Notes: generated by a model not told the origin, from the letters alone. A stretch of DNA of 64,000 nt from Pseudomonas sp. Fl4BN1 (GCF_009908285.1 NZ_JAAARM010000026.1:1-64000), one strand, 5' to 3'. Numbered from the stretch's first letter, positions 15,861 to 25,677 are shown. Numbers and translations: made by a program.

Positions 15861-16615
15861 CTAATCCCCATGCCACCCAATTTCCTTTCTGTGCGCCAAG
15901 GGGGTAATGCCATCCGGGGCATGGCTCCAGCGGGTGGGGTGTTCGAAGGCGATGGTGCCGTCGGCGTAGATCGGCGCTGCTTCGAGCAGTTGTTCGCCGT
16001 TCCACAGGTATTCCTCGCCGATGATGTGTTTTTCACTGTGGGCGTAGGCCGTATCGTGTTTGTTGCTGCGGCTGAAGTTGAACTTGCGCATGCGTCGACC
16101 AAAGGCGTCGTACTCGTAGCGCCAGTGGTGGTTGCCGGGGGTGTAGAGGTCGGTGAGGCGGTTGTCGCTGTTCCAGCGGTATTGCCAGCGCTGAGGGCGA
16201 AAGCCGTGGCGGTGGAGGATTTTTTCGGCCAGGCGGCCGCAGGCGTCATAGCGCTAGCGATTGGCTCCGGACTTGATCACGCGGCCGCCTTTTTGCTCGG
16301 CCTTGACGCCCATGCCTTTTACGCTGTGGATTTGTCCTTCGCTGAGCAGGTTGAGGGCGTTGTCGTAACACCACTGTTGTGGCTGGCCCTGGCCCAGGTG
16401 GGCGGCGATCAGTTGCTGGTTGGCGTTGTAGCGGTATTGGCTCTGGCCCCAGCGGTTGTCGTCGATCTGGATCGGGTTGAAGGCTTTGTCGTAGCGGTAA
16501 TGGCGTTCGACAAAGGAGCCCGCTGCTCCGCCGACCTGTTGCAGGTTGAACCAGGCCGTACTGCTGCGCTGGATGTCCCGGTCTAGGATGTCGTGGCTGA
16601 CCAGGCTACGATCAA
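15861..16615 (-). pseudogene. Displaced rhs core fragment (truncated, with internal stop)
   Basis: This DNA repeats the 3' part of the intact rhs core (compare about 17630-18330). Its reading begins near RDIQRSSTAWFNLQQ and continues through GSFVERHYRYDKAFNPIQ to HATRWSYAPGGITPL-like sequence, then ends in an unrelated tail. Differences from the intact copy: about 12 codons lost after NLQQ, and the Tyr codon after SGANR changed to TAG at 16254-16256. It lacks the DPLGL junction and any toxin. Such orphan core pieces are commonly left when Rhs C-terminal tips are exchanged by recombination. Confidence 0.8.
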
Positions 16616-16926
16616 CTGTTAGGTTTCGTTGCTCCCAGTAGAAATACATCTGCTACTTTTTGAGGGCCTTCGTATATCTCAAATTGGTTATTGGCATACA
16701 TTTTTTCTTCTGGTGCATTCTTCATAAGAAATCTAACTGTTCCTGTACTCATGTGTTTATCAGTATGTTGAACTGGCTCGTCAAGTTCAAGTACAACGCT
16801 CCACGAGTTATTCGGCCAGTCCATGTCGTCGGGAAATTTTGCAACGGGATAATACCTTACTTTTCCCAGAAGTTTTTTTCGTCCTCCTTCACTAGGAGGT
16901 AGCCACTCGACTCTAACTGGATGCAT
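16612..16926 (-). CDS. Putative immunity protein for the Rhs C-terminal toxin
   Basis: A 104-residue protein whose ATG lies 11 bp after the rhs stop, with a strong AAAGGAG ribosome site. Position, size and low GC relative to the rhs core are those of a cognate immunity gene. The start VEWLPPSEGGRKK followed by short beta strands resembles the small EF-Tu-like beta-barrel proteins seen beside other polymorphic toxins; that resemblance is from memory. No signal peptide, so it would act in the cytoplasm by binding the toxin. Its 3' end abuts the displaced rhs fragment, which may have trimmed or replaced the original tail. Confidence 0.72.
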   Translation of the reverse strand: MHPVRVEWLPPSEGGRKKLLGKVRYYPVAKFPDDMDWPNNSWSVVLELDEPVQHTDKHMSTGTVRFLMKNAPEEKMYANNQFEIYEGPQKVADVFLLGATKPNS

Positions 16927-16937
16927 TTTTTTCTCCT

Positions 16938-19900
16938 TTACTGGCATTTTTTGTAATTAATATCTTTGCTCCACGTGATTTTAATTCTTGGATCAGTCAA
17001 GTCGTCTAGTTGTGCATATCTTGCTGGTCCAATTCCATCTAGGTGAGGGTTGATGTGCATCTTGTTCGCAATGTCGTCCGGAATGTTGACCTGTACAATT
17101 TTGAACGTGTCACCGCCGTGCCCCATTTCTTGTCCCCACGTAACGGCATCTTTATAAGACTCAGCAAACCACTTTCCTTCCATTGTGCCTTGTGCTTTCC
17201 ATGCTCCGTCCTTCATTAATTGTGAGTATTCATCAGTGCTCATTCCTCTGTATAGAATCATTAGCCCCAGCGGATCAATCCAACTCAACGGATTATCCAC
17301 ATACCCCTGCGGCCGAGTCCCACCACCCAACCCCAGCGGATCAGGACTCAAATACTGCGCCGTCTCCGGATCGTAGTACCGATGCCGATTGTAGTGCAGC
17401 CCACTCTCTTCGTCGTAGTACTGACCCGGAAAGCGAATCGGGCACGTCGTCTTGTTGATCGGTATGACAGTAGCGCTTGAAAACTCATCATTCGCCGCCT
17501 GCCACAACCGTGCCTGGCCCCACACCTGCGGGCTGTTGCTCCACCCCAGTTGTCCGCTTTCGTCCAGCAGTTCCCGAGGCGTGCCCAGGTGGTCGGTGAC
17601 GACGTACCAGAGTTTGTCGCCTTGCTGTTGGGCCAGTGGGGTGATGCCGCCCGGGGCGTAGCTCCAGCGGGTGGCGTGTTCGAAGGCGACGCTGCCGTCG
17701 GCGTAGATCGGTGCGGCTTCGAGCAGTTGTTCGCCGCTCCATAAATACTCTTCGCCCACGCTGTGTAGGGCGTCGTTGGCGTAGCTGAGGTTACTTTGGG
17801 TCAGGTTGAACTTGCGCAGGCGGCGGCCAAAGGCGTCGTATTCGTAACGCCAGTGTTCGTTGCTGGGGGTGTAGAGGTCGGTGAGGCGGTTGTCGCTGTT
17901 CCAGCGGTATTGCCAGCGCTGAGGGCGAAAGCCGTGGCGGTGGAGGATTTTTTCGGCCAGGCGGCCGCAGGCGTCATAGCGGTAGCGATTGGCTCCGGAC
18001 TTGATCACGCGGCCGCCTTTTTGCTCAGCCCTGACGCCCATGCCTTTGCCGCTGTCGATTTGTCCTTCGCTGAGCAGGTTGAGGGCGTTGTCGTAACACC
18101 ACTGTTGTGGCTGGCCCTGGCCCAGGTGGGCGGCGATCAGTTGCTGGTTGGCGTTGTAGCGGTATTGGCTCTGGCCCCAGCGGTTGTCGTCGATCTGGAT
18201 CGGGTTGAAGGCTTTGTCGTAGCGGTAATGGCGTTCGACAAAGGAGCCCGCTGCTCCGCCGGCCTGTTGTTCGGTCAGCAAGCTGAGTCGGTTGTATTGC
18301 TGTTGTAGATTGAAGCCGGCGACGCTACTGCGCTGGATGTCTCGGCCCAGGGCGTCGCGGCTGATCTGCAACGGTGCGTGCCCGGCGATCAGCAGTTGTG
18401 CCAGGCCGCCATTGCGGTCGTGCTGCCATTGCACTTGAGGCAAGGCGGCGAAGGCTTCCTGGGCGTTGGCCTGTTCGTCGATGGCGCCGGCCTGTTGGCC
18501 GATGGGCAGGCCGCTGACGGGGTCGTACTGGTGTTCGATCAGGCGGCCATTGATGCGTTCGCTGAGCAGGCGGCCCACGGCGTCGCGTTGATACTCGATA
18601 TGGGCGCCCGGGCTGCTGACGCTGGTCAGGTGCCCGACTTGGTTGTAGCTGAACTCGGTCTGTTCGCTCAGTTCGCCATTGGCGCGGTGGTGAGAGATGT
18701 TCAGCAAGCGCGCACTGGCGGTGTCGTAGTGGTAGGTGATGCGGGCGCCGTCGGCACAGTGTTTTTCCGTGAGCCAGCCGACGGCGTTGTAGCTGTAGCG
18801 AGTCAGGGTGCCGGCGAAGTCGCGCTCGGCGACCAGGCGTCCGGCCTTGTCGTAGGCGTATTGATAAAGGTCACCGACGCCATTGGTCAGGTGGGTCAAG
18901 CGGGTGAGTTTGTCGTAGCCCAGGGTCAGGCTTTGCCCACCGGGGTAGGTGAGCTTTTCCAGCAGGTCGAAGGCGCCGTAGCCGTAGCCGGTGCGATGGC
19001 CTTCGCCGTCGACGAAGCTGGCCAGTCGGTGTTCGCTGTCGTAAGCCCAGTGTTGCTGGGTGCCATCGGCCAAGGTCACGCCGCTAAGGGAACCACGGGG
19101 GTGGGCGTGCTGGTTTTGATAGGCGTAACGGGTGATCTGGCCCAAAGCATCTTGCTGCTGGAGAGGGCGGCCCAGGGTGTCCAGTTGTACGCGGCTGATT
19201 TGGCCGTCCGGTTGCTGGATTTCACTCAGGCGCTGTTTGCCGTCGTAGCGGTAGAGGGTCTGTGTGCCCTCCGGCCAGGTCTGGCCCAGCAGCTCGCCGT
19301 GGACTCCGCGTTGGTAAGTGGTGGTTCGTCCATCGGGGTCTTTGACGCTGCTGAGGTTGCTCTGGGTGTCGTACTCCATCTGCCAGGAGGCACCGTCGGC
19401 GGCGAGGTATCGCGCCAGCAGGCCCTGGGCGTTGTAGTCGAAGGTGTGCCGAGTGCCGTCCGGGTTGATCTGGGTCAGCAGCTCGCCGAAGTCGCTGTAG
19501 CGGTAAGTGGTGGTGCGGCTCAGCGGGTCGGTGGTGGCGACCTTGTTGGTGTATTCGTCCCACTCGGTGAGCCATTCATGGCCCAGTGCGTCGATCTCGC
19601 GCACCACCAGGAAGTCGGCGTTGTAGTAGAAACGACTGCTGCCGCCTTCGGCGTCATGGTAGTCGGTGCAGCGGTTGGCATCGTGGTACTCGAAGCGGTC
19701 GGCGTAATGACCGCTGTCGGCATGGGTGCGAATGACCCGCCCTTTGGCGTCGTAGGCAATGTGGAAATGGGTCTTGTCGGTGTCGTGCCACTGGGTCATG
19801 TGGCCGGCGTTGTCGTAGGCGTGATATAGGGTGCCGAATTGATGGCTGGCGCAGTCGGTCAGCATGCCCTGTTGCTCATAACGGCAACTCAACAACCGCC

Positions 19901-21809
19901 GAGGGCGTTGTTCAGCGTCGTGCAGGGTGATGCCTGTCAGCAGGCCTGTGCTGCCGAGCTCAATGTGCAACTGATAGCCATCGCTATGCTCGATGCGCTG
20001 CAGCCGCTGCTGTGGACCGTAGATAAAGCGGATGCGGTTGCCGTTGCCGTCCTCGATCGTAGACAAGGGACGAGTGTCGTTCGGGCTGTGAGCAAAGCTC
20101 AGGGTCTGCTGGGTAGCGCGGTCATACAGGCACAAGGTCCCCGAACGTTGGCCGCTGAGCAGGTAGCGCCCGTTACGCCGGTTGTGGGCCTGGACATCTT
20201 CGTCCGGGGCGTCGTAGTCCAGGGTGCTGCCGTCGACGCTGTGGTAGGTAATGCGCTGACGATCGAGTACCAGGTGCTGGGACCAGTCGTCGGCCCATTT
20301 ATGCCCCAGCAGCCCACGAAAAGTGGCCCGTGAGCGGTACAGGCGTGAGAGTTTCAGCGGGATGCTGCCTGGGATCTCCAACACCGGCCAGGTCTGCAGG
20401 TAGTCACCGGTGGCGACATCCACCGGTTCGCCTTCCAGGCTGCATTTGCTGGTTTCGCAGTTCTTGCCGCTGTCGGAGGTTCTTCCGGTTTTTACGTCTT
20501 CAGCGGTTCCATGGGGCGCTCCCTTGGGTTTGGCGTGAACGCCATCGCCGACTTCGGTCGCTACACGGCCGACTTTTTTGGCGCTACCGGTGTTCTTGAG
20601 AGCTTTCAACGCCTTGGCCGCTTTAGCGGCAGATGCGGCCTTGCCTGCCTTGAACAGCGCCCACGGCAAGGTAGCAATCTCCACCCCAGCCCGCGTTACG
20701 GCTTCAATATGGTTGCCCTTGGACCAGGCCTCCGTCACGGGTTTGACCAGGGCTGAACCCACGGCTTTGGCACCGCTCCAGGCCCCTTCACCCACGGTGC
20801 CCGGGGTGATATTTCCAAGGCGCATGTTTTCCGCGAGTATCTGCGCGTCCAGCGCACGACCTTTCATGCCATCCGAGGTGTAGCCCTGGAGGTTCCTGGC
20901 TTGATATTTGACCCCGGTATAGGCCAGTTCACCCAACCCCATGACCGCGTCTTTGGCAAACCCGGCCAGGCCACGAGTCATCTGCGCATCGACGTCTGCC
21001 ATACCGGGAACATGGCCTAATGCGCCCAGTACCACCCCTTGCTTGATACTGGCGATGCCCTCATCGGCGCTTTTATTCCAGCCATCAAAATCGATGTATT
21101 GATCCAGACCATCGATGTCGAGCTGTTGCTGTTTCAGGGCTTCGCGCTCGGCCTCCAACGCTTGCAGGCGGGCACTGGTCCGCTCCCCGGGAGGCGCCAG
21201 GTCACTCGACTCGCTGGCCACCGGAGCGGCCGGCTGGGCTGCCGTCAGGATCTTGCCCAGGGTGCCGCCCACGCCGGCAGCGTTGCAGTTGATCAGGCAG
21301 GCGCTGTCATGCCGGGCCAGCGGCAGGCCATTGACCTTGACGTTGTTATGGCCCTCCAGCAGTTTGACGTTGCCGGCACCCAGCGAGGTGCCGGCGACCA
21401 CATGAGCACCGGCATTGGCCTGGACCTGGTTGAAGAGGTCGCCCAGCCGATAGACCTTGGTGCCACGGGCCTTGACGTCGCTGGAAGCCAGCAGCGGTTT
21501 GTCCAGCATCGCGAACGAGTCGAAGGCCACCACCAGCGGTCCGACCCAGCAGAAGTCCGGCACACTGCACACGGCTTTCCACTCGCTGCTGTCATGGGCC
21601 ACATGACGCTTGCTACCCCCTTTGGCGGTTGCGGCCGCGTCCCTATCGACTGGCGCCGACTCGGCTGCCACCGCCTGGGTAGCTGCTGCCTTTTGTGCAT
21701 CCAGTTCAGCTTTGAGCTGTTGCAACTCACTGAGCCGGCGTTCATCCATCAGGCGTTTTTCCGCTGCCGCATCATCGGCACTGTCGGAGATCGTCAACCT
21801 GTCCGTCAT
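16938..21809 (-). CDS. PAAR-like/Rhs polymorphic toxin (T6SS effector)
   Basis: A 1,623-residue Rhs protein. Order: a short N-terminal helix rich in Ala/Glu; a PAAR-like (DUF4150-type) domain around 90-190 (VKLLEGHNNVKVNGLPLARHD); a helical linker; a DUF6531 segment (GEPVDVATGDYLQTWPVLEIPGS split here as EPVDVATGDYLQTW); about 900 residues of YD repeats; and the core end YYDPETAQYLSPDPLGLGGG...WIDPLGL, where Rhs shells self-cleave. The last 107 residues are the toxin: LYRGMSTDEY, GTMEGKWFAES and DAVTWGQEM resemble an ADP-ribosyltransferase-like fold, but this is tentative. The start at 21809 follows AGGGAAGG. DUF2169 and VgrG genes precede it, the immunity gene follows. Confidence 0.9.
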   Translation of the reverse strand: MTDRLTISDSADDAAAEKRLMDERRLSELQQLKAELDAQKAAATQAVAAESAPVDRDAAATAKGGSKRHVAHDSSEWKAVCSVPDFCWVGPLVVAFDSFAMLDKPLLASSDVKARGTKVYRLGDLFNQVQANAGAHVVAGTSLGAGNVKLLEGHNNVKVNGLPLARHDSACLINCNAAGVGGTLGKILTAAQPAAPVASESSDLAPPGERTSARLQALEAEREALKQQQLDIDGLDQYIDFDGWNKSADEGIASIKQGVVLGALGHVPGMADVDAQMTRGLAGFAKDAVMGLGELAYTGVKYQARNLQGYTSDGMKGRALDAQILAENMRLGNITPGTVGEGAWSGAKAVGSALVKPVTEAWSKGNHIEAVTRAGVEIATLPWALFKAGKAASAAKAAKALKALKNTGSAKKVGRVATEVGDGVHAKPKGAPHGTAEDVKTGRTSDSGKNCETSKCSLEGEPVDVATGDYLQTWPVLEIPGSIPLKLSRLYRSRATFRGLLGHKWADDWSQHLVLDRQRITYHSVDGSTLDYDAPDEDVQAHNRRNGRYLLSGQRSGTLCLYDRATQQTLSFAHSPNDTRPLSTIEDGNGNRIRFIYGPQQRLQRIEHSDGYQLHIELGSTGLLTGITLHDAEQRPRRLLSCRYEQQGMLTDCASHQFGTLYHAYDNAGHMTQWHDTDKTHFHIAYDAKGRVIRTHADSGHYADRFEYHDANRCTDYHDAEGGSSRFYYNADFLVVREIDALGHEWLTEWDEYTNKVATTDPLSRTTTYRYSDFGELLTQINPDGTRHTFDYNAQGLLARYLAADGASWQMEYDTQSNLSSVKDPDGRTTTYQRGVHGELLGQTWPEGTQTLYRYDGKQRLSEIQQPDGQISRVQLDTLGRPLQQQDALGQITRYAYQNQHAHPRGSLSGVTLADGTQQHWAYDSEHRLASFVDGEGHRTGYGYGAFDLLEKLTYPGGQSLTLGYDKLTRLTHLTNGVGDLYQYAYDKAGRLVAERDFAGTLTRYSYNAVGWLTEKHCADGARITYHYDTASARLLNISHHRANGELSEQTEFSYNQVGHLTSVSSPGAHIEYQRDAVGRLLSERINGRLIEHQYDPVSGLPIGQQAGAIDEQANAQEAFAALPQVQWQHDRNGGLAQLLIAGHAPLQISRDALGRDIQRSSVAGFNLQQQYNRLSLLTEQQAGGAAGSFVERHYRYDKAFNPIQIDDNRWGQSQYRYNANQQLIAAHLGQGQPQQWCYDNALNLLSEGQIDSGKGMGVRAEQKGGRVIKSGANRYRYDACGRLAEKILHRHGFRPQRWQYRWNSDNRLTDLYTPSNEHWRYEYDAFGRRLRKFNLTQSNLSYANDALHSVGEEYLWSGEQLLEAAPIYADGSVAFEHATRWSYAPGGITPLAQQQGDKLWYVVTDHLGTPRELLDESGQLGWSNSPQVWGQARLWQAANDEFSSATVIPINKTTCPIRFPGQYYDEESGLHYNRHRYYDPETAQYLSPDPLGLGGGTRPQGYVDNPLSWIDPLGLMILYRGMSTDEYSQLMKDGAWKAQGTMEGKWFAESYKDAVTWGQEMGHGGDTFKIVQVNIPDDIANKMHINPHLDGIGPARYAQLDDLTDPRIKITWSKDINYKKCQ

Positions 21810-21811
21810 GT

Positions 21812-22921
21812 TCAAGCCTTCCCTGGCAACGCGGCGGTGCCGACCAGCGCCATCGTTATCTGGCTGATACCTGCGGTTACGGGCAGGCGCCACAGCAACA
21901 CGGCCTGGCGCTGGTCCAGGTCGAGGCGCAGGGTATCGAGTACCGGTACGCTGACGTGGAACTCACCGCCTGCGCTTTCGCACACCACGATGGGACCAAC
22001 ACTGGGCAATTGCAGGGTGCAATCGCCCTCGCGCAGGCAACCTTTGAGCCGCACACTCTCGTCGCCGGCCAGGTAGGGCGCGGCCACCTGGTCGGCAGGG
22101 GCGCTCTGGTAAAAACGCGGGTCGAAATCTTCTGGCAACAAGGGGTAGCGTTCGGCGAGCCACTGCCCATCCAGCGTGCCTTGCAAGCCCACTCGCGGTT
22201 GCCACCAACGGGCCAGCGCTGTCAGGCCCACGGGCTGCAAGCGCTGTGACGGAACGCTGTAGGGGTGTGATGGGTCTTCAATCTGTGGGGCGGGCAGGCT
22301 GTCCAACTGCGCGATCTGCGCTTCAATGCGCTGGCGCACCGCAGCCTCCAAGGTGCTCAGTTCAGCCGCGCTCGGCAGCCAGCCACAACCGGCAGAGTTA
22401 CTCGGGTAACTGACGTTGGGGACCGGTGTCTGGTCGGGTGATGGATCGGGGTCGTAGAAACAGCCGCCAAACGCCAGGCGGTAATCCAGCGCGACCTTTT
22501 CCACCTTGTCGGGGGCGCCGAGCGTCCACCCCATAAGCCCCTTGTTCACGGTGCGTGGACCACAGACCTGCAAGGCCTTGCGCACCGGTCCGACGTGCAC
22601 CTCGACCGGCCAGCGCGTTAGCCACTGCCCCTCAAAACTGTGCACGCTGCCTTGCAGCAACACATCGGTGCCGGGCTTGCCCAGCACCAGATCGCCTTCT
22701 TCGGCGATAACAGCCTGCAAGGGGTGGGTGGTTATCGGGCCATCAACGCGATCACCCAGGACAATCTCGCTCTGCTTTGCACTCAACGGCATGGCCCGGT
22801 CCAGAGCGAAATCAAAGGTGCCGCGAATCACCAGGATGTCCATCGGCACACCCGCCGGGGTGGTTTTTTCATACAGCAGGTGCGGCAGGCCCGTGTGGTT
22901 CTCGATGTGGATGACGCCCAT
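21812..22921 (-). CDS. DUF2169 protein, T6SS effector adaptor
   Basis: A 369-residue DUF2169 protein, recognised by its start MGVIHIENHTGLPHLLYEKT, by MDILVIRGTFDFA and by the YRLAFGGCFYDPDPS segment. Members act as chaperone/adaptors that load PAAR-containing effectors onto VgrG. The gene lies between vgrG and rhs and overlaps the vgrG stop as ATGA, while its own stop is 2 bp from the rhs start. The trio is therefore one co-translated unit, and the protein very probably mounts this Rhs effector. Confidence 0.88.
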   Translation of the reverse strand: MGVIHIENHTGLPHLLYEKTTPAGVPMDILVIRGTFDFALDRAMPLSAKQSEIVLGDRVDGPITTHPLQAVIAEEGDLVLGKPGTDVLLQGSVHSFEGQWLTRWPVEVHVGPVRKALQVCGPRTVNKGLMGWTLGAPDKVEKVALDYRLAFGGCFYDPDPSPDQTPVPNVSYPSNSAGCGWLPSAAELSTLEAAVRQRIEAQIAQLDSLPAPQIEDPSHPYSVPSQRLQPVGLTALARWWQPRVGLQGTLDGQWLAERYPLLPEDFDPRFYQSAPADQVAAPYLAGDESVRLKGCLREGDCTLQLPSVGPIVVCESAGGEFHVSVPVLDTLRLDLDQRQAVLLWRLPVTAGISQITMALVGTAALPGKA

Positions 22922-25119
22922 CACCAGCTACCGTCGATCAGCAGCGGCATGGCATCGGTCACATCCAGACCTTTGAGCTGAGTGGTTTCGGCGTCCACCG
23001 GCAGGTTCGGCGCCGGTTGCGCGGTGCCACTGTTGAGGTGCACGTCTGCAGGTGCATCGGCGTTGACCGTGTTGCCCGCTACCAGGTGAATGTCCGGCCC
23101 GTCGAGGTAGATCCCGGCATCGGTGATCACGACTTTCGAGCGTCCGACCTGCAGGGTGATGCTTTCACCGTCCAGCTTGATGCTCGATCCTGGCCCACTG
23201 GCATCTGGCGCTGGCTCCTCACCTTCAGGCGCAGCCTCGCTTTGCACGCTGCCATCAGCGACCTTGAGGCTGTAGGACGTGCCGATCACCGTGCTCTGGC
23301 TGCGGCCTACCTGGGTGCTCTGGTTGATCCCCACCAAGGTGTTCATGTGCAGGCCGACGTTCTGGCTGTAGACCGTGCCGATGTTCATCATCTTCGCCAG
23401 CCCGACGTTTTGCAGGGAGGCCAGGTTGATGGTCTCGGTCTTGAAGCTGTCGACATTGATCGACCAGTTACGCTTGATGTGATCGCGTTCGTGACGGTCG
23501 ATGGTCTTGGTGCGATCACGTCCGACCCAGTGGGTTTCGTCGTGTTCGACTTCGATGTTCTGGTCTCTTTGTGCGTGGACGTAGATCTCTTCGGCGCCCT
23601 TTTTGTCCTCGATGCGCAGCTCGTTGGAGCCATTGCCGCCCAGGCTGCTACGGGTCTTGAACACGCTGCGGGTTTTATTCGCCGGCAACGGATAAGGCAC
23701 CGGGGTGTGCTGGTTCGGTACGCAGCCGGTCACCACCGGATGCTCTGGGTCACCGCCGATAAAGCTCACCAGCACTTCCATGCCGATGCGCGGGATCACC
23801 ACATGGCCAAAGCCTTCACCGGCCCAACTGGTGGCCACGCGCACCCAGCAACTGGAGAATTCGTTGCGCTCACCCTCGCGGTCCCAATGAAATTGAATCT
23901 TTATCCTTGAGTGCTCGTCACACCATATTTCCTCGCCGGCCGGACCGGTCACCAGCGCGGTCTGGCTGCTCAGTCGGGGCTTGGGTGCCGGCTCTTCAGG
24001 CCGAAAGAAGGTCTCGCTGGGGATGGCGGTAAAGTGGTTGCGGTAGCCCTGGGTAAATCCAGCATCGCCCTGCGGGGCGCTAGTCACCGACTCTTCCAAC
24101 ACCTGTGGTTGACGACCCTCATGCTCAACGCTCGCCAACAGCCACATCTGGTTGTATTCGCTGCGCGGGTGCTCGGTCAGGCTCACCAGGTGACCACTGC
24201 GAAAGCTCGGCAGATCAGCCTGGCCTTTGGCCAGCTGGTAGTCGGCACGGTGCCCTTCAAGGGCGATCTGGCTCAGTTGCTTGCCCACCACGCCTGTGGT
24301 GTAGCGCCCCGGGTAGCGGTAGTCCTCAAGCACCGGCAAGGCCTCGATGCCTGCTTCACTGCGCAAGGTGCTGGGCACGGGGTCGAGCTTGGCGCCGCTG
24401 GAGGCGCTTCTCGGGTCGGGTTTTTTCAGGTCGTAGTCGCGTCGAGCCACCTGGCTGGTGCGGGTGCTGAAGCGCACCGCGAAATGCCTGACCACCGGGT
24501 CTTCGGCCGCCAGGCCGGTGCCTTGCTGATAGCGCGCGGGGGCGAGAATGGGAAAGTCGGTTTGGTTATCCGACAGCACCAGAGTGTGATTGTCGAGGCG
24601 GTGTTCATGGTGCCAATGAATGCCGTCTTCAAAGCACAGGCGTTGCACAAACTCGAAATCCGTTTCCCCGTACTGCACGCAATACTCACGCGGCAGCGAA
24701 GGTTTGGGGGCAATGTTGAAGCGGTATTGATCGGCAAGAATGCCGTGTTCCTTGAGCACCTTGGCGATGATCTGCGGCACCGTCAGGTTCTGGTAGACCC
24801 GCTGGTTGTGCCGGTGCTGCAACTGGTACAGGTGCGGTCGCAGGATCAGGTGATAGCGGGTCATGCGCTTGCCGCTGTCGCCGACTTCGATATCGTCGAT
24901 CAGCCCATGGATGCCTTCGCCGCGCAGGCCGAACTGCAAGTAGGCGGGCTGGTTGAGCAGGCTTTCCAGATCGATATTGGGGTTGTCCGAAACCAGTTCG
25001 ACATGGATCGCATACAACTGACTGATGGCTTCGTCGCCCTTGAAGGCCAGCACCTTGAAGTCGTTGGGAACGGCGGGAATGGACAGCACAAACTGCGCAG
25101 TGTCGGCCGGCGCGAACAT
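22921..25119 (-). CDS. vgrG: VgrG, type VI secretion spike protein
   Basis: A 732-residue VgrG. The gp27-like base occupies about 1-380 (FKVLAFKGDEAISQLYAIHVEL, ARRDYDLKKPDP). The gp5 OB domain carries IKIQFHWDREGERN, CWVRVATSWAGEGFGHVVIPRIG and GGDPEHPVVTGCV. A needle follows with repeats of NVGLxMNxxVGxNQSTQVGRSQSTV, and then a DUF2345-like tail. There is no obvious enzymatic extension, so cargo is expected to be carried non-covalently. The ATG at 25119 follows AAGGATGAG. No structural T6SS genes are nearby; this is an orphan island depending on a core apparatus elsewhere. Confidence 0.92.
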   Translation of the reverse strand: MFAPADTAQFVLSIPAVPNDFKVLAFKGDEAISQLYAIHVELVSDNPNIDLESLLNQPAYLQFGLRGEGIHGLIDDIEVGDSGKRMTRYHLILRPHLYQLQHRHNQRVYQNLTVPQIIAKVLKEHGILADQYRFNIAPKPSLPREYCVQYGETDFEFVQRLCFEDGIHWHHEHRLDNHTLVLSDNQTDFPILAPARYQQGTGLAAEDPVVRHFAVRFSTRTSQVARRDYDLKKPDPRSASSGAKLDPVPSTLRSEAGIEALPVLEDYRYPGRYTTGVVGKQLSQIALEGHRADYQLAKGQADLPSFRSGHLVSLTEHPRSEYNQMWLLASVEHEGRQPQVLEESVTSAPQGDAGFTQGYRNHFTAIPSETFFRPEEPAPKPRLSSQTALVTGPAGEEIWCDEHSRIKIQFHWDREGERNEFSSCWVRVATSWAGEGFGHVVIPRIGMEVLVSFIGGDPEHPVVTGCVPNQHTPVPYPLPANKTRSVFKTRSSLGGNGSNELRIEDKKGAEEIYVHAQRDQNIEVEHDETHWVGRDRTKTIDRHERDHIKRNWSINVDSFKTETINLASLQNVGLAKMMNIGTVYSQNVGLHMNTLVGINQSTQVGRSQSTVIGTSYSLKVADGSVQSEAAPEGEEPAPDASGPGSSIKLDGESITLQVGRSKVVITDAGIYLDGPDIHLVAGNTVNADAPADVHLNSGTAQPAPNLPVDAETTQLKGLDVTDAMPLLIDGSW

Positions 25120-25677
25120 AGGCTCATCCTTAAGCTTGAGAGAGGCAGACCCGCGCCGTACCTGGCCCGGGTGAAAGTTGCTGCACAAACTAGCAACACG
25201 GCAAAGCAGTTGAGTTGGGACGTATCCCAAAAGAACACCAGAATGCTCTGAACCCTTAGGGGCCTGCTTCAACCAAACGCCAGGGTGTTTAAGCTTCGGC
25301 ACCGCTCAACTGTCCAGATGCCATGACCGAAGCGTCCCTTAAAACCGTCGAAGGTATGCCGCACCTGGCCCGGGCACGGGACGGCTGGTGCCTGTTCGAC
25401 ACCGACTACAACCTCTCTACACGACTGTCCTGGCGTTGCGCCGGGGCGTGAGTGGTTGGCTGGTCCTTGGCGGATCATTCGGGGGGGCTGGTGCCCTGTA
25501 TGTGCTCGCCGACAGCGTCGCGGCACGCTAGAAGCGGTGTAGCGGGTCGCTGCAGCGCGGGATGGGCAATGCCTAGCGGCACAAAATCGGTGTCGCCGCC
25601 GTACAGCCGCTGGCATCCAGGCCCAGCGCAAGGCACGAATCAAGCATCCGCGCCCGAGCCTGCGGCCACGGCAGCGC
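25120..25677. other. Spacer with probable gene relics upstream of vgrG
   Basis: This 558-bp stretch has no intact gene. The part nearest vgrG must hold its promoter. On the plus strand 25321-25440 reads MTEASLKTVEGMPHLARARD and on to an early stop. A shifted frame (about 25440-25530) reads WLVLGGSFGGAGALYVLADS then a stop. These look like pieces of decayed protein-coding DNA, perhaps a FecCD permease or an alpha/beta hydrolase, but the resemblance is weak. The downstream edge touches the end of the cobalamin-cluster binding protein, whose expected permease and ATPase partners are missing. Confidence 0.3.

Noticed and set aside
25440..25530. FecCD permease gene on the plus strand
   Set aside because: Only about 30 residues look similar, in the wrong orientation for the cobalamin operon, with early stops. 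Kept only as a possible relic.
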